A stretch of 64,000 nucleotides of DNA, from positions 585,291 to 649,290 of the forward strand of contig NMRA01000080.1 in assembly GCA_002633005.1 (NCBI GenBank), in the 5' to 3' direction. Shown here in pieces: positions 1 to 11,925 of the stretch. Source of the stretch: Phoronis australis. Its lineage: Eukaryota > Phoronida > Phoronidae. The notes below the pieces were generated by a model, which worked only from the letters and a program-made list of their open reading frames with translations, was not told where the DNA came from and searched no databases. Position numbers and translations under genes: made by a program. Numbering within the stretch: position 1 is the first letter of the stretch; each line of letters opens with the position of its first letter.

Positions 1-639
1 ATGGTAGTCTGACGTTGGTGACATCTATCGGCCGCCATCTGCATTAGTTTTGGTGGCACCTGTTCAGCTGGTATCTTCTTAATTCTCGTGTGCCTTGCGA
101 CGTGCAGTTCAGAATACATGGCCGTCTACTAATTTGAATCAATACTGCAACAATTAGACGTCGGTATCAAAACGTTACATGTAAGCATAGACATTTAAAG
201 TTGCTGGACCAGAGTGCGGCGAATAAGACAGCTTTAAAAAATTCAAAGCCAGACGAATTTTTGTATGTTATGCATTGAGACAAATCATGATTTTTGATTC
301 GGGCACAAAAACCCTTAAAGCTGCGAGTGCATACTACTAAAAATATTCGTAGAAATTTTAACCCAGCGGTTTCTTCATAAAAGCCGAAAACATAGGCAAT
401 CAAATGCCAATGACCTCAGAGTGTTTGTGTAAAAAATCAAAACTTCGCGAACCAATTCCAAATAATTTGAAATCACTAAAAATTGTGAAAGAGTTAGACT
501 ACAAAAGGACACAATCGATTTTCCGGTTGAAGAAACATTTTGAGTGTTATTATGGGTAGGGTCCAGACTTCAAGGTGTCAACAGTGGATATATCTTAAAC
601 GACTCAAGTCTGTGTTGTTTTTGTAATTTTATTACAGAT

Positions 640-843
640 CCTTGATTCTTAACGAAGGCTGCCAGTCAATGCTTTCTGAGACGGCAGCATCAGCAGCCTG
701 CGTGTTAATGGCCGATGGATTCATCTGGATGTTTGTACATGTATAACTGTACTGAATTTCTTTGTATCTTTTTTGCAGTTATCGTTGCCGGTTACATGTT
801 TATGTTCTTTACAACAGACTAAACTAAACTAAACTAAACTATT
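640..843 (+). repeat. possible non-LTR retroelement 3' tail
   Basis: The stretch ends in about four copies of a 5-bp unit (ACTAA/CTAAA register) near 820-840. Short tandem repeats of this kind commonly terminate LINE-type elements. No reverse transcriptase reading frame is visible upstream, so at most a truncated 3' end is present. The rest of 1-1587 shows no gene that I can support. Confidence 0.3.
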
Positions 844-1587
844 GTGATGAACAAAGTCGGCCTGAAAAAAGCCGAAAGCTAACCGTCCAAATGTTTGTGA
901 GAAAAGGAGGTGTAAAGACGAAGCACATTGGAGGAGTAACTTCTGTAGAATGAGCATTTGGGTACGAAGTCGAGCGCTGGACTGTCGTGCGAGGTGAGTT
1001 GACCACTGTGCCGAGATTTTAGTGTAGACAGCAGGGTGGGTTTGCCTTCATCTCCAGCTTTACAGCGTGACGGCTATGCTTACTTTGATTCTAAGTGTAA
1101 ATCTATAGAATTTCCTTTTTGGAAAGCTCATTTCCAGTCTTCCACTAAAGAACGGATTGAAATCCCACGCTGATTCTCAAAAGTTTTCGAATGATCCCAA
1201 CCAGTCGGCGACACAGAAATTCGCTTTCCTAAATGAGCAAATCTTCTGAATATACAACTGCAAACCTATGAAGTTGGGGGAGGGTGGGGTGATCGAACTG
1301 TTGACTTGTTGTCAGAGATAAAATTCTAGCAGTTCTGTTCAGCTTTGTGCTTCATTGTCGTCGATTTTGTCGCTTGAAGTAAATGACCATGAGAATTTGG
1401 TTACGAATGTTTGATTGGTTACTTTTGGAACTACGTAAAAACTATTGTGGAACCGAAAGTCTTCGAAACGTCGCAGACTTCCTATTCCGCCATTATTAAT
1501 TTTTTAGCTCTAACAATGACGTCGAAGGAAGCTTCAATGGGTAAATTGACGATTTCTTCAAATAATTAAGAAAGGAGTTTGACTAGG

Positions 1588-1593
1588 TTTATT
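1588..1593 (-). terminator. candidate poly(A) signal of the 1623-2105 ORF
   Basis: AATAAA on the minus strand, about 30 nt after the stop codon of the 160-residue reading frame. The spacing is normal for a short 3' UTR and is the main extra support that the small ORF is transcribed. Confidence 0.4.
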
Positions 1594-1622
1594 TTCATGC
1601 CAAATTAGCTGCCGTCCTTTGA

Positions 1623-2105
1623 TCAAATTGTGTACATTTTACAGCCAAGATAAGAGCGTGGCTTGAAAAGCCTTCTCTGCAGCATGTGGTCGTCCACTAG
1701 TCCCTTGTACGATGGTCTTCTGTGGTCGTCTGAGTGCAGGCGCACCAACGGGTGAACTTTCCCTAGGAACTCCTCGTGTAGAGGCGCACGTGGTATCTTC
1801 GGGATATGAATACTATAATGGGCGCCGCGAGCATAGTTACCGAGCTTAGCAGCGTCAAAGTCAAACCTGGGGACTGCGTATTCTGTATTTGCATGATCAG
1901 GCCAGAGCTTTTTTTCTTTCAACTTGTGTCTTCCACGAAGCAGTCGTTGAGTAGGAATTCGTAGCCATTCGCTTACTCTACTGTTGTTGCTTGTTTTGCC
2001 AAGTTCCGAGCTGTCATAGTTGCTTATAAGGCAGCTGGATCGTTCGTTTATTTTTGAAATACTGGCCATTCTTGACAAACCATCTGACGATTGAACAAGG
2101 GTCAT
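1623..2105 (-). CDS. hypothetical intronless protein, 160 aa
   Basis: A complete reading frame from ATG to TGA. An in-frame TGA lies four codons before the ATG, so the start is well bounded, and AATAAA follows the stop by about 30 nt. The protein is basic and of mixed composition, without low-complexity runs. Its C-terminal half is rich in His, Arg, Pro and Leu. I see no signal peptide, membrane segment or zinc motif. I do not recognise the family. The length is near what chance allows in 64 kb, so it may be spurious. Composition and the poly(A) signal make it the best unexplained ORF in the left 8 kb. Confidence 0.4.
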   Translation of the reverse strand: MTLVQSSDGLSRMASISKINERSSCLISNYDSSELGKTSNNSRVSEWLRIPTQRLLRGRHKLKEKKLWPDHANTEYAVPRFDFDAAKLGNYARGAHYSIHIPKIPRAPLHEEFLGKVHPLVRLHSDDHRRPSYKGLVDDHMLQRRLFKPRSYLGCKMYTI

Positions 2106-3419
2106 GGACGTGGTGTCTCAGCAGACGAACTCTTCAAAACAGAATGTTCAAAATTAGCCTTTGAAAAAGGCGATTGTTTACGTTGTCACAATGATAATTT
2201 TAGTTACGTAATCTTTTAACAAAAGATTTTTATCACTTCAAACTTATATCGCGGTAATTCCTTCCAGCTATGTATATTACTCCAAACTGCGTCGTTTGCC
2301 CTGCTTATAGTTGTCGAAAAAAACTTAAGTCGAATGAGACTTTCTGCTCTCATAATATCAGTCTCAATCGTTAACTACGTACGTAAACCAACACTGCGTA
2401 GTCGCCAACCGACTAGTTGTCCGACGTCTTTCGTGAAAATGTCTCATAATTGCCGTGATAGCATTACATTTCCGTTGCCAACAACAACATCGAAACCAAC
2501 AGCGACTCAAGAGATGCCACTCAGAATGTATTGGGGTTGGCCAGCACTATGCAACTAAACCCGTGGCTTGAGTTGGTAACGGAAATAGACCCCTCTCACG
2601 ATAAGGACTGTTATGACACCGATTTTATGAAAGTAAATATATATTTAGGTTTTAGCCGCCTAAATAGCAGCTTTCAATAAACATTATTCGGGTAAAACAA
2701 TATACTCAGATACGTTCCTTCGCAGCGACCTCATGTGACCATAGTGGGTAATGATGTACCGAGGCATTTTTTCATAGTCGAAGAGAGTTCACGCAAGGGA
2801 GGTTCGTATATGTTATTGCGCTTATCGCGCTTGAACAGAGATAGACAGGTAAGTATAGACGCTCAATATACACTAGTACACGCGCGCCCTCTAGTAATGT
2901 AAAGATTGTCGAATAGCCCCATTGATAAATCAACTTTCACTTTCTGAACAAACGGAAGTGCTTCGTAAGTTGAGTAATTTGGATGAATTTTGTTACATAA
3001 AACCTCATACCATCCCCTTCAGAATTTTTTTTTAGCTTAAAAGATTACGTTGGACCCTGGAGCTCCGAAGCATTATATCTCAGAAAGTGGCTGATCGTAT
3101 TCAAATGAAAGTTTTAGATGCTACATTTAAGTTAATGTACAAAATCAATTTAGGAATTTTAAAATGATTCACTTTTGCAAGATGGTTATCTACAGAGTTA
3201 ATGAAAAATCAGAACTTGCGCACGACTAAAACGAAATGATTCTTTAGAAAACTGTATTACTGCATTTTAAGATTTCATCAGTATTTGAACATTTTATGCA
3301 GATCAAACGAAATTTGGTCGTGTTACTTATGCCTTTGTTTTGCTAGAGAATGCATTTTACTTTTACTTTTTTCTAAATTTTGTGAAAACGACTTGTTTGC
3401 TTGACCTAATTAAAAGCAT

Positions 3420-3586
3420 CATCACTTGTGTTACGTGCACCCATTGTTGTAAGGGTTGAAGCTGTATTGTTCAATCTTGTCCTTTTTAATATGTTTGTTA
3501 ATATTTTCGTTGGACTAACGTAACACTGTATGATTTTGTATCCCTCGTTTATGATTCGATAGTCCATAAAACTACTACTACTACAG
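3420..3586 (+). repeat. possible LINE-like 3' tail with CTA repeat
   Basis: T-rich sequence ends in ATAAAACTACTACTACTACA. Such a poly(A)-signal-like end followed by a trinucleotide repeat resembles the 3' end of a truncated non-LTR retroelement. No coding part is visible. Confidence 0.25.
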
Positions 3587-4639
3587 AGTGTTGATAAGAA
3601 CCTCTTTGACTTTCATTTACTTACCGTGAATAACTTGAACTAAAGAACTTTCCCGCAACTAGTAAATCCAGCTAACCACGTGTGAAGGATGTAAAATTAC
3701 ACGTATATTATCTTTATGCAGCTTTGTACTCGGATTATTTCTCGTGCATAACCTCAAGAGAAACGTCAGTCAACAATAAATATTATTCATCCACGGGCGG
3801 GATTTTGTTACGCGGTCACCACTCAATATTTTGTGCGCATTGTTACCAATTGATTAAGCTCACAGTCCATTGATTTCGTTCATACACTTATCGATGTTCT
3901 TAGATGTGGGGCAAAAAAATTCATGCTAAAACAATGAGATAGCCTGCTCTCCAACGTTATTTCGTATTTGCATGTATTTGTTTAAAAAGAATAAGATAAA
4001 TACGTGACAATAAAACGTTTGAATGGTTGAAATTGATATCGGACTGCAACGAATGCTGCCATTTTGACATAATTAATTAGTAGTGCCAAGGAACTCCGTC
4101 GTGACGAACTCCTCTCTTGATTTTGGTCAGAATAAGGCGCACAGTGGAATAGGCGTACTTGGGCTTGGCTTTCCGATTAGGGGCATAACATATATTTTTG
4201 CCCGAGTATATATATACAGAATGTCATTCCCCTGTCGCCATTATCTGTCCTTCCAGTCTGTATCCCTTATGTCCCTTATTCAGTGGAGAAAACTGATTCA
4301 CAAAAGGCGGATACTTTATATACGACAGTCACCCACATGTGAACAAGTCAAAAAAAGAACACTGACATTCATTGCTGTTGTGCATGGAATAAAACAGGTT
4401 ACAAGACAAGCCCTTAAAACAAGACAAGCCCCTGATACAAGACAAGCCCCTGGCCAGTAATCACCGTTATTTCATTTCGGAGCTAGGAAACGAAAAAAGA
4501 GGAAACACAGCAGACTAAGAACCTTGCAAAACGCGCAAAAAATCGTAAGACAACGCCATGTACTACAAGCAGTGCACGTGATCACGATCAAGCTTCCTTC
4601 GCAAGATTATCGTGTCTGGCTACGGACGGTCAACACTGA

Positions 4640-4687
4640 CCCCGGCCAACCCGCGATCGAGAACGACAGGAAGGCGATCGAAAACGA
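4640..4687 (+). repeat. left arm of a 48-bp inverted repeat pair
   Basis: Matches the reverse complement of 7435-7482 at 42 of 48 positions by eye. Both arms encode a similar peptide, PAIENxRKAxENE, and both are followed within 30-40 nt by a GTGAGT splice-donor-like sequence. It could be an inverted duplicated exon or the arms of a decayed mobile element. Nothing else identifies it. Confidence 0.45.
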
Positions 4688-7434
4688 AATTTGGCGCCAG
4701 AAGCGAAGCCAGGCAAGGTGAGTAAATTTGATGAATTTTCGTTGTTTTTACTTCCAATGTGAATACAGAGACAGGCGTAACACATTTAGGAAGGGCAGGT
4801 AGAGGTTTACGCTAGTTTCTCTCCCAATTATAGGAGAAATGTTACGTTGACCGAGGCATCGCTTAAGCCGAAGGTGATTTGTATGTCATTTTGGCAAATA
4901 GCCGTTATTTTTGGCACTAAATCAATAAATTGACCATGGAGTTATGAAGAAATGACGTGTGAAAATATAACGCAACGCTTGTTTTTTCAGTGTAGTTTTG
5001 TCAGGATATCTCATTTTTCGACGCTTTGCTGTTGAAAGATGCGGTCGAGAACGCAACGATAAGCGATCGGGAACGCAAATTTGTGTTTGTTTATGCGATC
5101 GGGAACGCATGGTGTGTCGAACAGTAATGAACTTTTTACTTATAAAATGTGAAAAAGGTTACAAAATAGGTGTGGTGCAATGAATTAATCACATTTTGTG
5201 TCGTTACTGTGTTACTTTCGTATCAAAACTGAACAACAACATAGCTTTATTTCCATTAAATTGCCATGAGCACTACACGTACATCAAGCATAATTTTAGT
5301 TTCACAAACGAATTTATTCTCATTTCAGGAAACAACTTCACTGTTAATGTGAGGCGAGCTTCAACGAACACGTTACCCACGACGTGAAGGTACACCCGAC
5401 CAGGGTTTTGAAAAGTACAGGTCAGGCATCTACTTTTAGACCAAACCACTGAGAACAAGGGTTTCTAAACTGAAGACTCACCAAGGAGTTGTTCCATGTG
5501 GCCTGTCAGCCAGGGCTAAACAAATTGTTGCAGCACCGAGATGAAAGCGAGTGCAGAATCTTCTTGTAAAATTGTGACAGCAGAAGGAAAAAAAACAAAT
5601 AGCCAGTGAAGTCAACGAATGATGATGATGCCCATGGGGAGAGAGGGGAGTGCAGCAACACTTCACGAGATGATTCAAAGAGTCTCACTCATAAACGTCT
5701 GGGATCAAAAAATTGGCCAGAAGTTGTGCAAACTGGTGGGATTTTACTTGATGTTTTACTGATAACATGATACAGATCGGATGAACAGACTGACTTGTGG
5801 CACCGTGTGGCTTGAATGTACGTTGTGTTTGACTCTTCTGTTTTGTAGTATTGGTCCTAAGTTCACCTGTATCATCAGTTCATGATCTCAAGTTTAATGT
5901 GACATTGAAAAAGATTGAGAGTTATAATACACATACTATATTGTGATTTTCTCAAGACGTAGTCAACATGATGTCATTAACGTCACTTCAACTACACACT
6001 GTAGTGATTTACAAAGGAAATCAATATTATAGCATTTCTATTATAATATTAATCTTTTATCACACGTACCTCAAAATTGGTCTTACAAAATTATATAAAT
6101 TTATTTATAGGGAAATCAACAAAACAAATCCATTGAACATTTCCGACGAATTACTTTTGGAATGTATTAGACTAAATCATCACTGAATCATAGACAATGT
6201 ATTTAGGACTGATTCATAGTATACTGGTCTCTCACAGGAAATCAACAATATGAAAGCAATTTCTACAATAATCATAGACATACATTTTCATTTAAAATAC
6301 TCATTGGTCAGAACAATTGTCTGTAAATAATGCCCAGAGACACTTAGTATAGCCATTTAAATCTACCTAACCACTACAAAAACGTACTGGTTCTGTTAAA
6401 GATCCTTTTGAAATAACACAAATATAGAAAAAACTTGAGGAAAAAGGTTCAAAACAAAGCGTCAAAATACTATCAGATCAGTCAACTACCAACTACAGAC
6501 TTTGTAAATCTGAATAAACTATAGTGACTTAACAACATGATGTGTTTTACTATATTGGTAAAAAAACTCTTGACGCATGCAACGCGTCAATCACAGGGCT
6601 GGTAAAGGTCTTGCTTTGTTGTAGTGTCACTGTATTTTATTGCCATGTGGTCATACTAAGTCCATTTCTTAGTTCCTGAACGGAGGCTCCACAACACACA
6701 AACACACTCCGTTGTGTCATGCAGCAGTTGTACTACTCTGTTTTGAAGGCGTGGACGTAAACACCCTGAAGGACTCGTCGTGTGGCTACACAATGAGTTC
6801 AACTGAAAAAATCAAACGCATTCAGTTATGTTTGTTAGACTACATCTCACTTAGAAAAAATTAAAAAACGATGAAATGTAATTAATAATTAACCCGGCAT
6901 CATCTAATTCAGGCTCGGTATTATTCTAAAATTATTGACAAAATACCGTAACTTGAACGACTATTCAGGTCAATGCAGAGAAAAAATGTACGTTCACGAT
7001 TGCTTTTTTGCGTTCACGATCGTCATAAAAAATTAACGACATCGTTCCCCATCGCCGTCTCACACAAGGACCTGTTTGTATTGGTAAATATTTCAAATTG
7101 TTTCACAAATTATAACTAAGAAAGGTGTCACCAGGGACGATTAAACTATAAACGTCACACGCTTCTTCTTAAGAATCCTGGAATTGCTAATAACAACTAG
7201 AAATTGTCGATTTTACGACGCGCAAGGCATTTTACCGAAAGCCATTGCTTTCTGAGCTTTTTATCTTAAAAAAAGAAGCAAAAGCCAAGTATTATTTCAG
7301 ATCCACAACAAAGGTTACACTCTGACGCTTTTCTGTGTGTAACATTTGTACCAAAGTGGCCTCTATTTAAGCAGAAAATGACACTTAAACTCACCGGGTA
7401 CGTGACTGTTGTCTGCCATTTTTGGTGCAAGGTC

Positions 7435-7482
7435 TCGTTCTCCATCGCCTTCCGGGCGTTCTCGATCGCAGGTGGGCCGGGG
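7435..7482 (-). repeat. right arm of a 48-bp inverted repeat pair
   Basis: Partner of 4640-4687, in opposite orientation and 2.7 kb away. On the minus strand it is followed by a GTGAGT donor-like site (7389-7394 on the plus strand reads ACTCAC). Confidence 0.45.
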
Positions 7483-7924
7483 TGGGTCAAGCCAGGCTCA
7501 CAAGCAGCAAGTTCCTCAATGACCATTGACGTCACTCACTACTACTTACAATACAAGCATATTTTATTGGGATTTGGGACAGTTGAAGTTGGGAGATTGG
7601 GTTCGGCAAAGATTTAGTGTCCAACTCTTAACTTTTATGTTTCTCATATGGTTATGAGACATCGGGAAATTCGTCTGCCTGTGACAAGAAACAGGGTTAT
7701 AATGTTTTTTCACTGTCTAAGGTAGTGTTCCAAGTTCTTTGTACAGAAGCGTAATAACCAACGTGCTGGAGTTTCTTCTGTCCAAAAACAAGCAATATTA
7801 GTGGCGCTGCGATCGCTCGTAGAGTTCTGTTTTTTTGGTTCTGAGTAAGCTTCTAGATTAGTCCATACAGGGCTGGAAGAGAAAGGTGTTTAGGGGCTCT
7901 CCCACCAGTCCCAGAGAACANATC

Positions 7925-7995
7925 TGGGTCAGTTTTAGGGGGGGGGGGCATGGCCCCCTTGGCCCACCTCTAAATCCACCACTGATATCTATAAA
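7925..7995 (-). repeat. fragment of a G/C-rich dispersed repeat
   Basis: On the minus strand it reads TGGATTTAGAGGTGGGCC followed by a long C run, and would translate as GGFRGGPRGPCPPP. Sequence of this type recurs widely as a transposon fragment in marine invertebrate genomes (recollection, not checked). A diverged relative lies at 27121-27176 on the plus strand. The homopolymer beside it probably explains the ambiguous base at 7921. Confidence 0.35.
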
Positions 7996-8501
7996 ATTTT
8001 GAAAGAGATGTCCCAATACATCGACCCCACCTTCAGACAGTTTCACGCTCTTGCACTTTTCATTATAAAACGCAGTAACATCATCATTACATGGAGCTTA
8101 AATTAAAACATGGCAACCCCAGACGAAGCTAAGAAAAGCAAAATGCAACTCAAGAAAGTCCAGAAACTTTGAGACATAAGATAAATGAATGTCTAAAAAC
8201 AGATTCAATTTTCATTGCTTACTTTCTCTGGGTTCCAAGCTAAAGATAACTCTATGAACAATTTGCATTTTTAAACCTAATTTAGTTTCAAATCGAAAGT
8301 GAGTAATCAAGCATTATATGAAGTTCTTGGAGAAATACAAGTTTGAAGATTTTAATTAAAAAGTTTTGATAATCTATTAGCCAGAAAATCACACATAAGT
8401 GTCATATCAAATCACCCATTTTTTAAGCAAATTAGATTGGAAATTAAAGTGGAAACAAACCTGTGGAAAAAATAAATTTCGATTAAGGTCACTTACGGTG
8501 A

Positions 8502-8727
8502 TCAAATTGGTCTCAACTTGTTCCTTGCTTGGATAAGAAGTGATTTTTGATCGTGCAAAGACCCGACAATTCATTATTCATCGCGACCATGCTTGACACA
8601 TAAGCTGACACAGTCTGACAAGTCAATTTGAAGAGCCTGATCTCAAGCAATTACAAACTGTCAGTTATTGGAATATCCAGAAATCCCACCCATTCAAGGA
8701 CTAAAGAACAATTTGAGACCAATTTCA
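8502..8727 (+). mobile_element. MITE-like element, family B copy 1
   Basis: Ends in imperfect inverted repeats of about 25 bp: the left begins TCAAATTGGTCTCAACTTGT and the right reads GAACAATTTGAGACCAATTT. The interior shares CAAACTGTCAGTT and CCAGAAATC blocks with copies at 39748-39966 and 43021-43211. There is no coding capacity, so it is a non-autonomous element. Confidence 0.55.
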
Positions 8728-8915
8728 CAACCGTGAAAAAGGTCTAGAAACAAAACTTCATTAGTTTTTGTGACAGAAGGTGGGCTAATACCTGTTTTAA
8801 ACAGCAAATAAAACTGAATTTAGGGAATACTATACGATTAGAAACCATTTAACACACACCTCAAATCCAACTTAAATTTCAACACATACAAAAGCACGAA
8901 GAAAAATAAAGTCAA

Positions 8916-8921
8916 TTTATT
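8916..8921 (-). terminator. poly(A) signal of ZFAND1
   Basis: AATAAA on the minus strand only 7 nt after the TGA of the ZFAND1 reading frame, implying an unusually short 3' UTR unless a second signal further on is used. Confidence 0.5.
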
Positions 8922-8928
8922 TTGGACA

Positions 8929-9744
8929 TCAGCTTGCAGCAACTGTATAGCACTCTATATCATCCAGCTGACTACAATTTTCATCTACATATTCTAAAAT
9001 CAATGTCCCTCCATTAAACACAAAACCTTCTGTCTCTAGTTGATCAAGAGTTTTTCCCATATCAATAGACACCAAGGATCCGTCTTCAAACTCAAACAGT
9101 CGTAGCTTTTTGCAACCACGAACATTGTTCTTGTTAGATAAACCAAACAGCTCAGCAGAAACATCAATAACTTTACCAATGGTCCATTTCTTTGAGAATA
9201 TAATCGGCTTCGATTTAGAGGGGCCTCCGGCTGGGCCTACAACTCTGAGATAGAACCTCTCCATTTCAGGCAAGTTTTTGTTGCCCACAGCATGTAATTT
9301 GATTTTCATTAGAGCAACTTTGGCCGCCGTCTTTTTAGATTTGGCTCCCCTGATTTTTTTAACAACAGGTTGCTTGGATTCAGACAATATCTTCTTTACG
9401 TGCTGAGCAGTCTTTGATTCCTTTGTTTCAAGCAACAGCAGAGGGCACCCGTGCTCTTGTTGATGCCGGTGACCAAGACAGAAATGTTTTTCACAGTGTT
9501 CACAAATTATGGCCACCAATTCTTTATTGCAGCAACTACCAACAGAGCAAGGAATCGCCTTTTCTTTTCCGGGAACTTGCAAATGCTGCGAAACCTTAGT
9601 CTGGGTCTCAGTGCAGTTATGACAATCCGTCGAACTGTGGTCTTTACAGAACACTCGATCGCAGAAGTGACAACGGATTGGCAAAAAATCCAGCAGTTTA
9701 CAACTCGTAACTTGACAGTGTTGACCAATTTCAAGTTCTGCCAT
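8929..9744 (-). CDS. ZFAND1: AN1-type zinc finger protein 1 homolog
   Basis: The 271-residue protein begins MAELEIGQHCQV, like vertebrate ZFAND1 (268 aa), and aligns along its whole length. AN1 finger 1 has C10, C15, C25, C28, C33, H36, H42 and C44. AN1 finger 2 has C66, C71, C81, C84, C89, H92, H98 and C100. A conserved basic helix (AKVALMKIKLHA, about 141-152) leads into a C-terminal ubiquitin-like region (about 163-254). In vertebrates ZFAND1 recruits p97/VCP and the 26S proteasome to arsenite-induced stress granules for their clearance; that role is inferred here by homology. The whole coding sequence is one exon, whereas the vertebrate gene is split, so introns were lost or this is an old retrocopy. 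All zinc ligands are intact, so it should be functional. Confidence 0.95.
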   Translation of the reverse strand: MAELEIGQHCQVTSCKLLDFLPIRCHFCDRVFCKDHSSTDCHNCTETQTKVSQHLQVPGKEKAIPCSVGSCCNKELVAIICEHCEKHFCLGHRHQQEHGCPLLLLETKESKTAQHVKKILSESKQPVVKKIRGAKSKKTAAKVALMKIKLHAVGNKNLPEMERFYLRVVGPAGGPSKSKPIIFSKKWTIGKVIDVSAELFGLSNKNNVRGCKKLRLFEFEDGSLVSIDMGKTLDQLETEGFVFNGGTLILEYVDENCSQLDDIECYTVAAS

Positions 9745-9880
9745 AACTGAATTTTGGTCGAAGTGTCTTCTTTCTTGACTTAAAAGTTAGGGCCTATCTC
9801 TGAAGCCAATAAGTGCTACCTCACAAGTGAAAAATAAGAAAAAGTCGACGGCGTTCTCTCTAACTAACCTACTTCGTTAA

Positions 9881-9888
9881 CCGGAAGT
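9881..9888 (+). promoter_or_regulatory. candidate ETS site upstream of ZFAND1
   Basis: CCGGAAGT, the core bound by ETS/GABP-type factors and frequent in housekeeping promoters, lies about 140 bp upstream of the ZFAND1 start codon. The function is inferred from motif and position only. Confidence 0.3.
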
Positions 9889-11925
9889 ATGAATTGGTTT
9901 ACGAGCGCCACCAAACGGAATAAAGTTTTGTGTAGGAGATAAGCAAATTGCCAAGACAACACAGTGAATACTGATGAACGAAGGTCAAGCTAAAGCCTGG
10001 TGGAAAAAGTGCGTTTGTCACAGAACTACTGTCCATGAGCAACCTTTGTTCCAGTTTATAGAAATAGTAGATGGTAAGTAGTAAAAGAATCACAGGTTCA
10101 AGGAAATATTTCAAATGACTGACATAAATTTAGTGGTGATCTAGCCAACGTGTCGCCCCCTTTTGTGTGCAAACCTAACCCTTAATGCGGGTGTTTACAT
10201 GGCCTAGATCGTGACCTGTTAATGTAAGTACTGACCCTAATTCGGGACTAATTTGATTAGAGTTCGTCACTAATCATCATTGACGCTATAGGGGTCCAAC
10301 AATGTCAATGGGAGGACTACAGGCTGAACAAATGGAAAGCTGACATTTACTGTAGATCAAGTCTGAACTGGGCCAGCACAACTGTCACAACTGCTGAACT
10401 GGCACGTCATCACATGACAGTAGCACAGGAGACCAGTGTCTTACATTTAGACTGTCACAACAGTGTCATTTAGTCCTGGGTAAAAAGTTTGAATGAGTGA
10501 AGCAGTGGTTAGACCCTTGGAAATTACATTGCCTGAGTTAACAGTGACCAAAAAAGTGGAGTTGGAATTCTTTGCCAAAGTCATCTTAATTCTTGTAGTT
10601 GTATACTAATCATTGAGGATATGTACAGAACCAGAAAGTCCTTTTTGAGTGACACTTTGAAGTGTGAAATGTATTGTTACAAGATCAAAATTTCTTATTT
10701 GGTGACCGGATTTAGGCTATACTGCTCATTTAAAATACACAGAGATGAAACTAGAAACCGATGGGGAGTGTTGTAGTCTCTACGTGTTTCCTAGTTAAAG
10801 CAACAATGCCACGATATAGGGTAGAATGCTAATGGTTGGATAAGTGGCACCGCCACCTTGTGAAACACTTAACTAGTACACCACTTAATTGTGACAATTA
10901 TGGACAATAATCATAGTTCATACTTCAACCACTGCTCCTTGCATGGTTTAATTGTAACATATCAAGCAACAAGCAGCTTGAAAAATTCAGTATCATGATC
11001 TTCTATTTGTTTTCATTGTGCTTCAACTTTTATCTACCAGGCCAAGAGCATCCCCCTTGTTATGGTCAGAATAAAGTCTATGTATTGGTGCAAAAATAAT
11101 TTCATTGACGCACTGTGATTGCTCAACTGAGTCCAACGGATCCATTAAAGTTGGAATCCAAAAAGGACAGAAATAATGTGGCACATAGCTAGGTGCTCAA
11201 ACTGACCCATAGGCCATGGGGCTCAGTTCTCTCATACCCATGTTTTTTCCAAAATGATTCCTGAATCAGGAACTGTCAATTTCTATGCAAACCGAGAATT
11301 CTTTTTTGAATCCCAATTTCATAATTATAAATGGTCTCGACTAAAGGTTGGTTTTGTGATGGAATGCATGTTTAGTCACTTTGAAGAAAAACAAAGTTGG
11401 ACTAATACTGTGCTGATTTGTGTTTTTTTATTGAGAATGTTGTCCTGTATTGCTACTGATAAAATGTGAATTTGTCCACACAGGAAGTTGTTTCAAGTTT
11501 GTGTAAATGGCTGCAAACAAGAATTAAAACGCGCAAGATGCCTTACCATAAAAATATTTCAAAAGCCTATTACGTGGCTTTGAAAGTGATAGTCGAGATA
11601 TACCGCTGTATGGTCAAAGACAATCATTTAATTGTGAAAGCTGGTATTGAGGATAATTGACATATATAAATAATTTTGTCATTACTATCAATTTCCAATG
11701 ATAGGATAGGCGATTCTGAATTTTGTTTTGACATGGTCATGGTGTGTACCTCTACATGTAGGTGTAGTAACAGCTCATTGTGGCCAATTTTCTAAACTTG
11801 GATTTAAATTCACCCATTCTGCAAGACTACAAAGTTTAAATTGATGGGTTACAGAAAAAATGGTTGATTGAATGCTTGAATGCTCTGTAAATCCAAGGTC
11901 AAACTCAAGTCTTATTGCACAATTG
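9889..11925. other. intergenic region between ZFAND1 and VPS8
   Basis: AT-rich sequence without a supported exon, RNA gene or clear repeat. The short reading frames at 11254-11660 lack any recognisable composition or splice context. Confidence 0.5.

Larger units (their letters stand above)
2106..8501. other. intergenic region, no supported gene
   Basis: No reading frame or exon chain here is convincing. It contains fragments of dispersed repeats, listed separately, and AT-rich unique sequence. A LINE-like tail with a short CTA repeat occurs near 3540-3586. A three-copy 19-bp repeat built on ACAAGACAAGCCCCTGA lies near 4399-4452. Confidence 0.5.

Noticed and set aside
4083-4460. 125-residue plus-strand reading frame
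   Set aside because: The C-terminal part is a three-copy 19-bp DNA repeat (TRQAPDTRQAP) and the rest lacks protein-like conservation or splice context.
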